Assembly (NCBI RefSeq): GCF_012689525.1
Contig: NZ_CP051514.1
Span: forward strand, 310,001-374,000
Source: Paraburkholderia aromaticivorans
Lineage (GTDB): Bacteria; Pseudomonadota; Gammaproteobacteria; Burkholderiales; Burkholderiaceae
Reading direction: 5' to 3'
DNA length: 64,000 nt
The position numbers were made by a program, and so were the translations under genes. A model generated the notes under the pieces. The model made no database searches and was not told where the DNA came from. It saw nothing but the letters and a program-made list of their open reading frames with translations. Position 1 is the stretch's first letter. Every line of letters starts with the position of its first letter. Below, piece by piece: positions 27,192 to 37,832 of the stretch.

Positions 27192-29234
27192 ATGGACAAA
27201 TTCAATCGCAGACGCTTTCTTGCATTTGCAGCCGGACTAGCCGCGGTTCCCGCCGCGCAGGCCCGCCTCGCGCTTGACAGTTTGCCACCGCCGGACGCCG
27301 ACGACGGTCTCACGTTTCGTGTGCTCGCATTCCATGACGTGCGCGACGACCTCCACGCGGACGTGTCAACGGTCGCAGACACCTGCGCGATCAGCACCGC
27401 AACGCTCAGCACGATCTTCGCGTGGCTAAAGGCGAAAGACTTCCGCCCGGTCAGCGTCGACCAGATCGTCGCATCACGCAACGGCGGCCCGCGCCTGCCG
27501 CCGCGCGCCGTGCTACTCACCTTCGACGATGCATATAAAAGCCAGTACACCCGCGCATTCCCGCTGTTGCAGCAATACGGTTATCCGGCGCTGATCGGCG
27601 TGGTGACGCGCTGGACCGATACGCCGGTCGGCCAGCCGGTGCGGATCAGCCATAAGTCTGTTATGCCGCCCGACTACTTCATGAGCTGGAACGACCTGCG
27701 TGAAATGGCGCAATCGGGTCTCGTCGAAATAGCGTCGCACACGCACGACATGCACCACGGCGCGCTCGCGAATCCTCAAGGCAACGAACTGCCAGCAGCC
27801 AGTGCGCATCTGTATCACGCCGACCTGAAACGTTACGAAACTGACCAGGAATATCACGCACGCGTGCAGAGCGACCTGCAGCACAGCGTCGATCTGATCC
27901 GGCAGAACACGGGCGTTACCGTGCGTTCCGCGGTATGGCCGTACGGCATGTACAACTCGGCGCTGGTCAAGGCGTCGCAGGCGCTCGGCATGGCCGTGCA
28001 CTTCACGCTCGACGACGGGCCGAACACACCCGACGTGCCACTTACGCAGATCAGGCGTCTGCTCGTATCGTACGACTGGGACGTCGGCACGCTGATCGCG
28101 CAGTTGCGTTCGTCGCAATCGTATCGCGGCGAGCACAATCCGGTGGAGCGCGTCGTCAACGTATCGCTCGACGAGATGTACGATCCGGACCCGCAGAAGA
28201 GTGAAGAGAAGCTTGGGCGGCTGCTCGACCGCATCAAGGATCTCGAACCGAAGTCGGTGTATCTGCAGGCCTATTCGGACCCGGACAACACCGGCGTGGC
28301 GCGCGCGATGTACTTCCCGAACCGCCACCTGCCGATGCGCGCTGATCTGTTCAACCGTACGGCGTGGCAACTGATCACGCGCGCGGGCGTGCAGGTTTAC
28401 GCTCGCATGCCGCTGCTCGCCTTCGAAGTGCCGCCGCTCCATCCGGCCTCGGGCCGTCTCGTCAAAGTCGCGGCGGGCAGCCCGGATGCCGCGCTCACTG
28501 CGCGCATGCCGCGGCTCAGCCCATTCGATCCCGTGGCGCGTGCCGTGATTCAGGACCTGTACGACGATCTTACGCGCTATGCGAGCTTTAACGGCGTGGT
28601 GTTCGGCGCGGACGCGACGCTCAACGCCTATGAAGACACGAGCGCTCCGGCGCTTGCCGTCTACCGGTCGTGGGGCCTTCCCGCCGACATCGCGCAGATC
28701 CACGCATCGGACGAACTGATGCAGCGCTGGGCCGCCGGCAAGACCGCGTATCTGAATGCGTTCACGAACCAGCTGGCCGACCACGTGCGCGCCTATCAGG
28801 GCGGTGGCAACGTGCTGATCGCGCGCACGCTGCCCGCCGAAGCCGTGTTTGATGCGAACGCGGAGCGCAACTTCTCGCAGAGCCTCGCGTCGTCGCTCAC
28901 GAATTACGACTTCGTCGCGCTGGTTGCGGCGCCAGGCACCACCGGTGAACGGCCGGACGATGCATGGCTTGACTGGCTCACAAAGGCAGTGAGGAAGCAA
29001 CCGGGGGCACTGGCCAAGACGGTGTTCGAATTGCCGGCCGTCAACGCTGAGACGCGACGCCCCGTCGAAGCGGGCGTGCTGCGCGCGCAGATGAAGCGGC
29101 TGAATGCGGCGGGCGTCGTGCATCTGGGCTATGGACCCGACGACTTCATCGCGAACCGGCCGGACACGACCGTGTTGCGCGACGTGATGTCGGTGCAAGG
29201 CACCCTGCGATCCAAACAGACAATGCTTGGCTGA
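27192..29234 (+). CDS. pgaB: PNAG N-deacetylase / glycoside hydrolase PgaB
   Basis: A 680-residue two-domain periplasmic enzyme. The N-terminal domain is a polysaccharide deacetylase (LAFHDVRD, metal motif LLTFDDAYKSQY, then VEIASHTHDMHHG) that partly deacetylates PNAG for export. The C-terminal domain is the GH153-type hydrolase region (PKSVYLQAYSDPDNTGVA; FNGVVFGADATLNAYED). The N-terminus carries a twin-arginine-like signal (NRRRFLAFAAGLAAVPAAQA) with no lipobox, unlike the E. coli lipoprotein. The acidic HDDA patch of E. coli PgaB reads GADA here, so the hydrolase activity deserves checking. Confidence 0.92.
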   Translation: MDKFNRRRFLAFAAGLAAVPAAQARLALDSLPPPDADDGLTFRVLAFHDVRDDLHADVSTVADTCAISTATLSTIFAWLKAKDFRPVSVDQIVASRNGGPRLPPRAVLLTFDDAYKSQYTRAFPLLQQYGYPALIGVVTRWTDTPVGQPVRISHKSVMPPDYFMSWNDLREMAQSGLVEIASHTHDMHHGALANPQGNELPAASAHLYHADLKRYETDQEYHARVQSDLQHSVDLIRQNTGVTVRSAVWPYGMYNSALVKASQALGMAVHFTLDDGPNTPDVPLTQIRRLLVSYDWDVGTLIAQLRSSQSYRGEHNPVERVVNVSLDEMYDPDPQKSEEKLGRLLDRIKDLEPKSVYLQAYSDPDNTGVARAMYFPNRHLPMRADLFNRTAWQLITRAGVQVYARMPLLAFEVPPLHPASGRLVKVAAGSPDAALTARMPRLSPFDPVARAVIQDLYDDLTRYASFNGVVFGADATLNAYEDTSAPALAVYRSWGLPADIAQIHASDELMQRWAAGKTAYLNAFTNQLADHVRAYQGGGNVLIARTLPAEAVFDANAERNFSQSLASSLTNYDFVALVAAPGTTGERPDDAWLDWLTKAVRKQPGALAKTVFELPAVNAETRRPVEAGVLRAQMKRLNAAGVVHLGYGPDDFIANRPDTTVLRDVMSVQGTLRSKQTMLG

Positions 29235-29279
29235 GGGTCGGCTCAGGCCGCCACGCAAAGCCCACGCTAGAGGACAACA

Positions 29280-30620
29280 ATGAAAAATGTGATGAACGTC
29301 ATATCGAACTTCGTCTTTTACTATCCGCTCCTGATGGCGTATCTCTGGATGGTGGGCGGTTTGCTGCACTATCTGCTGATTGAACGGAGGGACGTGAACC
29401 AGACGACGGTCGGGCCGTTGCCGTCGTATCCGAAAGTGTCGGTGGTAGTGCCTTGCTATAACGAGGCGGACAACGTGCGCGAGGTGATCGCGTGCCTGGA
29501 TCAGCTGAACTATCCGAACTACGACATAATCGCGATCAACGACGGCAGCCGTGACGAAACGGGCGCGATCCTGAACGAACTCGTTAATTTCTATCCAAAA
29601 CTCCTGGTCGTGCATCAGCACCAGAACGAGGGCAAGGCGATCGGCCTCACGACGGCGGCGATGTTGAGCGATGCCGAGTACCTGATGTGCATCGACGGCG
29701 ACTCGCTGCTCGACAAGGAAGCAATCGGCTGGATGCTGCGCCACTTCATCAACGACGCGTCGGTGGGCGCCGTGACGGGCAACCCGCGCATCCGCACGCG
29801 GTCGTCGCTGCTGGGACGCATGCAGGTGGGCGAGTTCTCGTCGATCGTCGGCCTCATCAAGCGCACGCAGCATATGTATGGGCGTTTGCTGACGGTGTCG
29901 GGCGTCGTGTCGATGTTCCGCAAGCGCGCGCTGCAGGAAGTCGGCTACTGGAGTTCCGACATGCTGACTGAAGACATCGACATTAGCTGGAAGCTCCAGG
30001 TGCAAGGCTGGCACGTGCATTTCGAGTCGCGCGCATTGAGCTGGATTCTGATGCCGGAGACTTTTCGCGGCCTCTACAAGCAGCGTCTGCGCTGGGCGAA
30101 GGGCGGCATTCAGGTGCTGTTCAAATATGCGGGCGCAATGCTGTCCCGTCGCAACATGATGATGTGGCCGATATTCCTCGAATACGCGGTCAGCATCGTA
30201 TGGGCGTACTGCATGCTGTTCACGCTCGTGATGATGGCGGCGACCGCGATGTTCACGCTGCCTGAAACATGGCGCTTCGCGTTCGTCCCGCGCGGCACGG
30301 GCGTGCTGCTGTTCGCTACCTGCTGCGCGCAGATCCTGATCGGCTGCCTGATCGACCGGCGCTACGACAAAAACCTGTTGCGCTATTTCATCGACACCGT
30401 CTGGTATCCGGCCGCGTTCTGGGCCATCAGCATGATTGCGTCGGTCATCGCCTTGCCCGGCGTCGTCAGCCAGCGGCGCCGCACGCGCGCGCGCTGGGTC
30501 AGTCCCGATCGCGGCATCCGTTCGAGCGGCGCCGTGACGGTCGATTCCTCTCCGAGTTCAGGCGCTCAGACGGAGAACGGCGCCTCGCTCGAAGTTACTC
30601 AAGCTGGTCAACATTCCTGA
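29280..30620 (+). CDS. pgaC: PNAG synthase glycosyltransferase PgaC
   Basis: A 446-residue inner-membrane processive GT2 enzyme that polymerises UDP-GlcNAc into PNAG. An N-terminal membrane helix (YYPLLMAYLWMVGGLL) precedes the GT2 domain with VVPCYNEADN, INDGSRDE, the DxD motif CIDGDSLL, the base TEDIDISWK and the processivity motif QRLRWAKGG. C-terminal membrane helices follow (LEYAVSIVWAYCMLFTL and later). The length matches E. coli PgaC (441). It lies 45 bp after pgaB and 15 bp before pgaD. Confidence 0.95.
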   Translation: MKNVMNVISNFVFYYPLLMAYLWMVGGLLHYLLIERRDVNQTTVGPLPSYPKVSVVVPCYNEADNVREVIACLDQLNYPNYDIIAINDGSRDETGAILNELVNFYPKLLVVHQHQNEGKAIGLTTAAMLSDAEYLMCIDGDSLLDKEAIGWMLRHFINDASVGAVTGNPRIRTRSSLLGRMQVGEFSSIVGLIKRTQHMYGRLLTVSGVVSMFRKRALQEVGYWSSDMLTEDIDISWKLQVQGWHVHFESRALSWILMPETFRGLYKQRLRWAKGGIQVLFKYAGAMLSRRNMMMWPIFLEYAVSIVWAYCMLFTLVMMAATAMFTLPETWRFAFVPRGTGVLLFATCCAQILIGCLIDRRYDKNLLRYFIDTVWYPAAFWAISMIASVIALPGVVSQRRRTRARWVSPDRGIRSSGAVTVDSSPSSGAQTENGASLEVTQAGQHS

Positions 30621-30635
30621 TAAGGGCTACACACA

Positions 30636-31085
30636 ATGAACTTCCCCATCATCGATGTTTCGAAACAGTCCGTCGCCCAGTTCGCAACAGAATCCAGCAG
30701 GGGCAAAGCGTTGCGCTCTGTCGCGTGGTATCGCATCGTCCGGCCGGCGCTTGTGCTGTGCACGTGGGTGCTGGCGGCTGTCTACATCCGCTGGTGTCTT
30801 GCGAATGCGAGTCCCGAAGAGTTGTCGCTCGACGCATTCATGCCGGGCATCACCGGCATCGTGGCCGTCGCCGCGACCATGATACTTTGGACCTTCGGCC
30901 GCCAGATGGACGCGCTTAACACCGACCGCGTGCGTCGTATTCCCGTCAGCGTCGACGTGTCGGACGATGCGACGCGCGACCTTGCCGTCGGTCAAGCTGG
31001 CCGCTGCCTCGTCGCGTACCACGACGCCGCCGGCATGATCTCGCACATCGTATCGGTGACCGAAGTCGAGCGGCAGGCCGCCTGA
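30636..31085 (+). CDS. pgaD: PNAG synthase accessory subunit PgaD
   Basis: A 149-residue small inner-membrane protein with two transmembrane helices: RPALVLCTWVLAAVYIRWCL and a second around FMPGITGIVAVAATMILWTFG. Size, topology and position after pgaC identify it as PgaD, which in E. coli binds c-di-GMP together with PgaC to activate synthesis. Sequence similarity in this family is low, so the call leans on context. A C-terminal cytoplasmic tail of about 60 residues is present. Confidence 0.88.
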   Translation: MNFPIIDVSKQSVAQFATESSRGKALRSVAWYRIVRPALVLCTWVLAAVYIRWCLANASPEELSLDAFMPGITGIVAVAATMILWTFGRQMDALNTDRVRRIPVSVDVSDDATRDLAVGQAGRCLVAYHDAAGMISHIVSVTEVERQAA

Positions 31086-31135
31086 GGGCGCAGCGCAGAA
31101 GATAACCCATAATCGAACGCATCACGGAGACCACC

Positions 31136-32965
31136 ATGTGCGGAATAGTAGGAGCAGTGGCGCAACGCGACGTTGTCGCAGTTCTCACCGAAGGTTTGCG
31201 CCGCCTCGAATATCGCGGCTACGACTCGTGCGGCGTCGCAGTGTTGCAGCACGGCGCGCCGCGCCGCGTGCGCAGCGTCGAGCGCGTCGCGAACCTTGCG
31301 GCGCAGATCGAGGAAGCCCGACTGTCGGGCACGACCGGCGTCGCGCATACGCGCTGGGCGACGCACGGCGCGCCTGTCGCCGACAACGCTCACCCGATCT
31401 TTTCGCGCGACGAAATCGCGCTGGTTCACAACGGCATCATCGAAAACCATGAAGCATTGCGTGACGAACTGAAAGGGCTCGGCTATGCCTTCGAATCGGA
31501 TACCGATACGGAAGTTATCGCGCATCTGATTCACTACACGCGCGAACAGGACGCGTCGCGCGATCTGCTGACCGCCGTGCAACACTCGTTGCTGCGTCTG
31601 CGCGGCGCATATGCGATCGCGGTGTTCGCGAAGAACGAGCCGGACCGCGTGATCGGCGCGCGTGCAGGTTCGCCGCTCGTGGTCGGCGTCGGCGAGCGCG
31701 GCACCTATCTGGCGTCGGATGCAATGGCGCTGTCCGGTACCGCGGAGCATTTCATCTTCCTCGAAGAAGGGGACATCGCGGTGTTGTCGTGCGACGGCGT
31801 GCGTATCGTGGATCGTGACGGTGCGAGCGTGCGGCGCGAGGTGCAAAGGCAGCACGCGAGCCGCTATGCGGCGGAACTCGGCCCGTATCGCCACTACATG
31901 CAGAAGGAAATCTTCGAGCAGCCGCAGGTGATCGCCGACGCGACCGAGCGCGTGCGCGCAATCGCGCCCGCGCTGTTTGGCGCGAAGGCGGAGGGCGCTT
32001 TCAGCGAGATCGATTCGGTGCTACTGCTGGCGTGCGGCACGAGCTATTACTCGGCGCTGACGGCGAAATACTGGTTCGAATCGATCGCCGGCATTCCGAC
32101 GCAGGTGGAAATCGCAAGCGAGTATCGCTATCGCGAGAGCGTGGTGAACCCGTGCGCGATGGTCGTCGTTGTGTCGCAATCGGGCGAGACGGCCGATACG
32201 CTTGCCGCATTGAAGCACGCGCAACTTATCGGCCATCACCATACGCTCGCGATCTGCAACGTGCCGCACAGCTCCATGATGCGGCTCACGGAATTGCAGT
32301 ACCACACGGGCGCTGGGCCAGAGATCGGCGTCGCGTCGACGAAAGCCTTCACAACGCAACTGGTCGCGCTGTTCCTGCTTGCGCTCACGCTCGGCAAGGA
32401 ACGTGGCCACGTGCGCGCTGACCAGGAAGCGCACGCGCTGAGGCAACTGCATCATCTCCCGGCCGCGCTGAACAGCGTGCTCGCGCTGGAGCCGCAGATT
32501 GTCGCGTGGGCACAGGCGCTGGCGCGCAAGGAGCATGCGCTCTTTCTGGGCCGCGGTGTGCACTTTCCGATCGCACTGGAAGGGGCGCTAAAGCTGAAGG
32601 AAATTTCGTACGTGCATGCGGAAGCGTATCCGGCGGGCGAGCTGAAGCATGGGCCGCTGGCGATCGTCACGAACGAAATGCCCATCATCACGATTGCGCC
32701 GAACGATGCGCTGCTCGAAAAGCTGAAGTCGAACATGCAGGAAGTGCGCGCGCGCGGCGGACAACTGTTCGTGCTCGCGGATGCCGATGCGCAGATCGCG
32801 AGCGGCGAAGGCGTGCGCGTGATCCGGCTGCCCCAGCACTATGGGCCGTTGTCGCCGATCCTGCATGTTGTCCCGTTGCAGTTGCTCGCGTATCACACCG
32901 CCTGTTTGCGCGGCACCGATGTCGACAAGCCGCGCAACCTTGCGAAATCCGTCACCGTGGAGTGA
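31136..32965 (+). CDS. glmS: Glucosamine-6-phosphate synthase (GlmS)
   Basis: A 609-residue glutamine:fructose-6-phosphate amidotransferase, the first committed step to UDP-GlcNAc. The N-terminal glutaminase begins MCGIVGAV with the nucleophile Cys next to Met, and has the typical [12 protein letters not shown]. The C-terminal half has two SIS isomerase domains ([31 protein letters not shown]) and the C-terminal NLAKSVTVE. The length is full. It lies 50 bp after pgaD. This copy probably raises precursor supply for PNAG; a housekeeping copy elsewhere is likely but not visible. Confidence 0.95.
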   Translation: MCGIVGAVAQRDVVAVLTEGLRRLEYRGYDSCGVAVLQHGAPRRVRSVERVANLAAQIEEARLSGTTGVAHTRWATHGAPVADNAHPIFSRDEIALVHNGIIENHEALRDELKGLGYAFESDTDTEVIAHLIHYTREQDASRDLLTAVQHSLLRLRGAYAIAVFAKNEPDRVIGARAGSPLVVGVGERGTYLASDAMALSGTAEHFIFLEEGDIAVLSCDGVRIVDRDGASVRREVQRQHASRYAAELGPYRHYMQKEIFEQPQVIADATERVRAIAPALFGAKAEGAFSEIDSVLLLACGTSYYSALTAKYWFESIAGIPTQVEIASEYRYRESVVNPCAMVVVVSQSGETADTLAALKHAQLIGHHHTLAICNVPHSSMMRLTELQYHTGAGPEIGVASTKAFTTQLVALFLLALTLGKERGHVRADQEAHALRQLHHLPAALNSVLALEPQIVAWAQALARKEHALFLGRGVHFPIALEGALKLKEISYVHAEAYPAGELKHGPLAIVTNEMPIITIAPNDALLEKLKSNMQEVRARGGQLFVLADADAQIASGEGVRVIRLPQHYGPLSPILHVVPLQLLAYHTACLRGTDVDKPRNLAKSVTVE

Positions 32966-32973
32966 GCCCCAGC

Positions 32974-34203
32974 ATGCGGACGACATTTGCACTTCTCGTA
33001 CTGGCGTCCGCATGCGGCGTCGCGATTGGCCTGGTCCCCTGTGCTTCGGCGGCCGGGGCCAAGGCAAAGGCCGCCAATGCGTCACGCGTGCCGACGGGCG
33101 ATCTGCGCGCCTATATGCACGGAATCGGCGTGACGACCGACGCGCACGGCGTATCGACCGTGTTCTTCAGCAGCTCAGGCCTGCCGCCACGCGGCGCGGG
33201 CCGCGACCGTAACTGGACGCACGACGTGTACGTCGCGCGCTGGACGCCGCAGCGGGTGAACCTCGGCAAGCCGCATGTGTTCATCAGTCGGCCGGAAGCA
33301 CAGGAGCCGGTGTCGGTTGCGCAGAACGACGGTGGCCGCGTGATGGTGACGTTCGAGGACGGATGGCATACGCCCAACGAGGTGAGCCAGCGTTATGGCG
33401 TCTACACATCGGATCTTCAGAGCGTGCGGCCTTATCCCGTCGACGTGTTGTCGGGCGGTCATTCGGGGCACGTCGCGGCGGTCGGCCCGCGCTTCGTCGT
33501 GTTCTATTCGAACGACTGGATTGACGGAGGCGGGGTCGACAATCTCGGTACCGGTAACGGCGTCTACGTCAAAACCTACGACGCGAACGGCGCGCTGCTC
33601 CAAGCGGCCGATGTCGCGCCGCGGGCGCGCGAGTGGTGGCCGATGATCGCCGGTTCGCCGACGCGCGCGCTGCTCGTGTGGCAACAATACGTGACTGGCG
33701 AGACGTTCGCGCGGCTCAAGGTCGCGACGCTCGATCCTGCGACCGGCGCTCTCGGCGCGTCGCACGTGATTGCGCCGCGCCTGCAGTACTACACGTATGC
33801 GGCGGCCTACGTGCCGTCCGTTGACCGCTTTCTGGTGGTCGCCACCGGGGGCGACCGCAAAGGCTTTGCGCAACTCATCGATCGGAACGGCGAGACGACC
33901 GCGACGCTCGCGTGCATGCCGGCGTCGGTGCGCGAAGCGGGCATTGCCCTCATCGGTGATCGTGCGTTTACGCCGTCACAGGATGGCCGGCTGCTGCATT
34001 TGCGGTTGACTGCAGCATCGATCGAACTCGTGGGCACGCAGCCGTCGCCGATCCAATGGACTTACACTGGCAGCGTTGGACTGGTGCGGTCGCCGACGCA
34101 ATTGCACTGGGTCGCGACGAGTCCGAAAGGGCTGCAGGAAGCGGAGTTCGATCTGAATGCGGTGACGCCGGCGACGGCAGCGGATCGCTGTGGGACGCCG
34201 TAA
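32974..34203 (+). CDS. Secreted protein of unknown function, probable beta-propeller, between glmS and glmU
   Basis: A 409-residue protein with a signal peptide (TFALLVLASACGVAIGLVPCASAA). I do not recognise a family with certainty. The body is beta-rich with repeated blades such as DVYVARWTPQRVNLGKPHVFIS, GVYVKTYDANGALLQAADVAP and RLKVATLDPATGALGASHVI, which resembles sialidase/BNR-type propellers. The start at 32974 lies 8 bp after glmS; the longer frame from 32506 lies inside glmS and is rejected. Its place in the pga-glmS-glmU run suggests a role at the cell surface with the polymer, which is inference. Confidence 0.75.
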   Translation: MRTTFALLVLASACGVAIGLVPCASAAGAKAKAANASRVPTGDLRAYMHGIGVTTDAHGVSTVFFSSSGLPPRGAGRDRNWTHDVYVARWTPQRVNLGKPHVFISRPEAQEPVSVAQNDGGRVMVTFEDGWHTPNEVSQRYGVYTSDLQSVRPYPVDVLSGGHSGHVAAVGPRFVVFYSNDWIDGGGVDNLGTGNGVYVKTYDANGALLQAADVAPRAREWWPMIAGSPTRALLVWQQYVTGETFARLKVATLDPATGALGASHVIAPRLQYYTYAAAYVPSVDRFLVVATGGDRKGFAQLIDRNGETTATLACMPASVREAGIALIGDRAFTPSQDGRLLHLRLTAASIELVGTQPSPIQWTYTGSVGLVRSPTQLHWVATSPKGLQEAEFDLNAVTPATAADRCGTP

Positions 34204-34301
34204 AAAGGATTGATCACCGGCCGCAAGTTGCACGCGGCAGCAACCCTTCTTACCGATAAAAAATCGGGCGAGCGGCCCGGAATCTATTGATCGCTAACGA
34301 C

Positions 34302-35663
34302 ATGAATATCGTGATTCTGGCGGCGGGCACCGGCAAACGCATGCGGTCCGCGCTTCCCAAGGTGCTTCATCCCCTGGCTGGCCGGCCACTCCTCGCTCAC
34401 GTCATCGACACGGCTCGCACGCTCAAACCCACGCATCTCGTGGTGGTGATCGGCCATGGCGCCGAAGCGGTGCGTAAAGGAGTTGCCGCGCCGGACGTGC
34501 AGTTCGCGGTGCAGGAACAGCAACTCGGCACGGGCCACGCGGTGCAGCAGGCGCTGGCGCTGCTCGATCCGTCCGCGCCCACGCTGGTGCTCTACGGCGA
34601 CGTGCCGCTCACGCGCGCGGGCACACTACAGGCGCTGGCCGGGCGCGCGGGGCAGGGCGGCTACGGCGTGCTCACCGTCACACTCGCGGACCCGAGCGGC
34701 TACGGCCGGATCGTGCGTGACGCGCAAGGCAAGGTGTCACGCATCGTCGAGCAGAAAGACGCGACGCCCGAGCAGCTTGAGATCGCCGAGATCAACACCG
34801 GCATCATCGTCGCGCCGACCGAGCGTCTGGGCGGCTGGCTTGCCGCGCTGAAGAACGACAATGCGCAAGGCGAGTTCTATCTGACCGACGCGGTGGAGAT
34901 GGCGATCGAAGCCGGACTCGAAGTCGTCACCACGCAGCCGGAAGACGAGTGGGAAACGCTCGGTGTGAACAGCAAGCAGCAGCTTGCCGAGCTCGAGCGG
35001 ATTCATCAGCACAACGTGGCGGATGCGCTGCTGGTCGCGGGCGTGACGCTCGCCGATCCGGCGCGGCTGGATGTACGCGGCACGCTCGAATGTGGTCGCG
35101 ATGTCTCGATCGACGTGAACTGCGTGTTCGAAGGCCGCGTGACGTTGGCCGACAACGTCACCATCGGGCCGAACTGCGTCATCCGCGATGCGAACATCGG
35201 CGCCGGTACGCGCGTCGACGCGTTCACACACATCGAAGGCGCCGAAGTCGGCGCGAATGCCGTGCTCGGACCGTATGCGCGGTTGCGCCCCGGCGCGTCG
35301 CTGCACGACGAGTCGCATGTCGGCAACTTCGTCGAGGTGAAGAACGCGGTGCTCGGCCACGGTTCGAAAGCGAACCACCTCACGTATATCGGCGACGCGG
35401 ATATCGGCGCGCGCGTGAATATCGGCGCGGGCACCATCACCTGCAACTACGACGGCGCGAACAAATTCCGCACGATCATCGAAGACGACGTGTTCGTCGG
35501 TTCGGATACGCAACTGGTTGCGCCGGTACGTGTGAAGCGCGGCGCGACGATCGCGGCGGGCACCACGGTCTGGAAGGACGTCGAAGCCGAGGCGCTGGTC
35601 CTGAATGACAAGATTGACATCTCCTTATATGAACACCTCCCGTTCCGCAAGGCAGGGGGTTGA
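34302..35663 (+). CDS. glmU: Bifunctional UDP-GlcNAc pyrophosphorylase / GlcN-1-P acetyltransferase (GlmU)
   Basis: A 453-residue cytoplasmic enzyme catalysing the last two steps to UDP-GlcNAc. The N-terminal uridyltransferase has [20 protein letters not shown] and LYGDVPLT. The C-terminal left-handed beta-helix acetyltransferase shows hexapeptide repeats ([47 protein letters not shown]). The start ATG at 34302 (MNIVILAAG) is preferred over the ATT-rich upstream extension at 34287. The gap of 98 bp after the previous gene is the largest in this cluster, so an internal promoter is possible. Confidence 0.95.
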   Translation: MNIVILAAGTGKRMRSALPKVLHPLAGRPLLAHVIDTARTLKPTHLVVVIGHGAEAVRKGVAAPDVQFAVQEQQLGTGHAVQQALALLDPSAPTLVLYGDVPLTRAGTLQALAGRAGQGGYGVLTVTLADPSGYGRIVRDAQGKVSRIVEQKDATPEQLEIAEINTGIIVAPTERLGGWLAALKNDNAQGEFYLTDAVEMAIEAGLEVVTTQPEDEWETLGVNSKQQLAELERIHQHNVADALLVAGVTLADPARLDVRGTLECGRDVSIDVNCVFEGRVTLADNVTIGPNCVIRDANIGAGTRVDAFTHIEGAEVGANAVLGPYARLRPGASLHDESHVGNFVEVKNAVLGHGSKANHLTYIGDADIGARVNIGAGTITCNYDGANKFRTIIEDDVFVGSDTQLVAPVRVKRGATIAAGTTVWKDVEAEALVLNDKIDISLYEHLPFRKAGG

Positions 35664-35886
35664 TGTTTTGGCTAGCAGAAGCGGTTGCAGTCTTATATCC
35701 GACCTTCATTGCGAGACGGTGCCCGCTGGCCTTGATGGAATCTGCTGGAAACGACCTCATCTCCCACGGCGGGCTTCACGCCCATGGACGTCATCAGGTT
35801 TGCGTTTCCACGGTCCGACCTGGTTTGCCATCACACGTTACCCTTGCTCTGCGCAACTCCTGTGTTCAAAGACTCATCGTTTCAAT

Positions 35887-36918
35887 CTATACCGCGACGG
35901 CTGGTCGCTCGCTCACAAATTCCCGCTCATAAGACCGGTTATGCGCGAGCAACGCCCACGCCGTTCGTGCCATCTTGTTGGCCAACGCGACCACCACCAC
36001 ATTGACCGGACGCCGTTTCAGCAACGCTTCTACCCACTGGGGACGTTGTTTGGAATGGGTCACGACCATTCGCGCGCCATGGATCAATAGCTGTCTCAGA
36101 TAGGGGTCACCCCTTTTGCTGATGCCGCCGAGTCTGACGTTGCCCCCAGTCCCACTCTGACGGGGTACCAGGCCGATACTCGCCGCAAATGCGCGTCCGG
36201 AGCGAAATGCCTTTGGCGAGCCCATGACCGCAACAGTGGCTGTGGCTGTCAATGGACCCACGCCGGCTATGTCATCGAGCGTTTTTGCCTGGGGACTGGA
36301 TTTCAGCCACTGCAGATTTTCCCGCTCGGCTTCGTCAATCCCCTGCTCGACCTGCTGGAGCTGTTCGAGCTGACGCAACAACGCCCGCCAGACAAGCTGC
36401 GGCACGACCTCTTCTATCTCGGCCATACGTGCCTTGAGCTCATTCATGAGCGCCTTGCGGCCATATCGGAAGTACAGTCCATATTCCGCAAGCAACCCGC
36501 GAATCTGATTGGTTTCGCGGGTTCGTGTCGCCACCAGGCCCGACCGGATGCGGTGCAGGCTCAGGATGGCTTGCTGGTCTACGCTCTTGATCGCCACAGT
36601 TCGCATCCCGGGTTGCTGGGCCGCCGTCCAGATCGCCTGGGCGTCTGCCGCATCCGTCTTGTTGGTTTTGACGAACGGACGCACGTATTTCGCATGCAAC
36701 AACACCACCTGATGTCCGAGACTCTGGATTTTTCGCGCCCACCAGTGCGCCCCTCCGCATGCCTCCAGCGCCACCTTTCCTGGTGCCCGGGTTGCCAGAA
36801 ACCGGATCAGCTGTTCACGACGGAATTTTCGACTACAGATCTCGCCACTTTGTCCATCTACCCAGTACATTTGAAACACGGCCTTTGCGATATCCAGACC
36901 ATATGTCGTAGCATTCAT
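35887..36918 (-). CDS. IS110-family transposase
   Basis: A 343-residue DEDD transposase. The N-terminal RuvC-like domain has Asp in YGLDIAKAVF, Glu in KVALEACGGAHWWAR and Asp residues in KTNKTDAADAQAIW. The C-terminal transposase_20 domain carries the catalytic-Ser region FAASIGLVPRQSGTGG. It appears complete. Element ends cannot be defined because IS110 elements lack clear inverted repeats. The upstream non-coding stretch (about 36919-37110) is where this family encodes its bridge RNA; I note it only as a place to look. It sits between glmU and a decayed tnpB. Confidence 0.92.
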   Translation of the reverse strand: MNATTYGLDIAKAVFQMYWVDGQSGEICSRKFRREQLIRFLATRAPGKVALEACGGAHWWARKIQSLGHQVVLLHAKYVRPFVKTNKTDAADAQAIWTAAQQPGMRTVAIKSVDQQAILSLHRIRSGLVATRTRETNQIRGLLAEYGLYFRYGRKALMNELKARMAEIEEVVPQLVWRALLRQLEQLQQVEQGIDEAERENLQWLKSSPQAKTLDDIAGVGPLTATATVAVMGSPKAFRSGRAFAASIGLVPRQSGTGGNVRLGGISKRGDPYLRQLLIHGARMVVTHSKQRPQWVEALLKRRPVNVVVVALANKMARTAWALLAHNRSYEREFVSERPAVAV

Positions 36919-37832
36919 TTGGGCTCTCCTTACCTCAAGTGACTCGTGGAACTTTCACTTTGGCACATCGATGCCATCGGTCAAGCGAGAGCCCCTTTCG
37001 GCCCTGGCACTTCCCCGAGGGGAGGGAGGTGTTCATACCATCTCCCCCTCTCGCTGACGCTTGCCGGCCGAAGGCCGGGAAGGGGGAGGACTCCTACTGC
37101 GCTACGTGATGCGCTACGTAGTCGCTTCGGCGGGTTCCTGCCACGACGCCCTTACCTCAGGCGAAGAATCAGCACAGGCTAACGAGCGCTGTCCGCGCTC
37201 TAAAATATTGATTGCACCGACCACGTCGGCGTGATTCCCGTATCCGCACGACACACACGCGAACCGGGCTTGAGTCTTCCGGTTCTCCCTCGCCACGTGT
37301 GCGCAGCACGGGCACGTGCGGCTCGTGTTGTGCGCCGGTACCGCGAGCAGCAGGCCGCCGGACCAGGCCGTCTTGTACTCGGGTTGGCGCCGGAATTCGC
37401 GTCAGCCCTGGTCGGGAATAGACTTATTGAGCCCGGCCTTTGCCCGGACCTTCTTGCCCGGCGCCTCAATGGTGCCCCTTGCCGACTTGCCCAGGTTGAG
37501 CACCTGCAGGTCTTCGATACATACGAGCGCGTGGTTTTTGCTGATCGTTGCAGAAGCTTTGTGCAGGAAGTCTTTGCGGGCGTTCGCGATGTCAGTGTGA
37601 ATCTTCTGCACGCGGGCCTTCGTTTTCTTCCAGTTACGGCTGAATTTCTTCTTGCGCGCCATGTGCCGCTGGTACCTGGCGAGGCGCTGCTCGTGCTTCC
37701 TGAAGCTGTTGAGCGCGGCGACGTGCGAGCCATCGCTCAACGTGGCGAAGCGTGCGATTCCGACGTCTACCCCCGGTGTCACAATAGTTGTCGCCTCTGA
37801 ATTTTCTTAAATTGAAGAGTCAGAGGTGCAGG

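Noticed and set aside
27513..30020. An 835-residue open frame on the minus strand
   Set aside because: It is antisense to pgaB and pgaC, which have clear motifs. The Arg/His/Val-rich composition is typical of a shadow frame in high-GC DNA.
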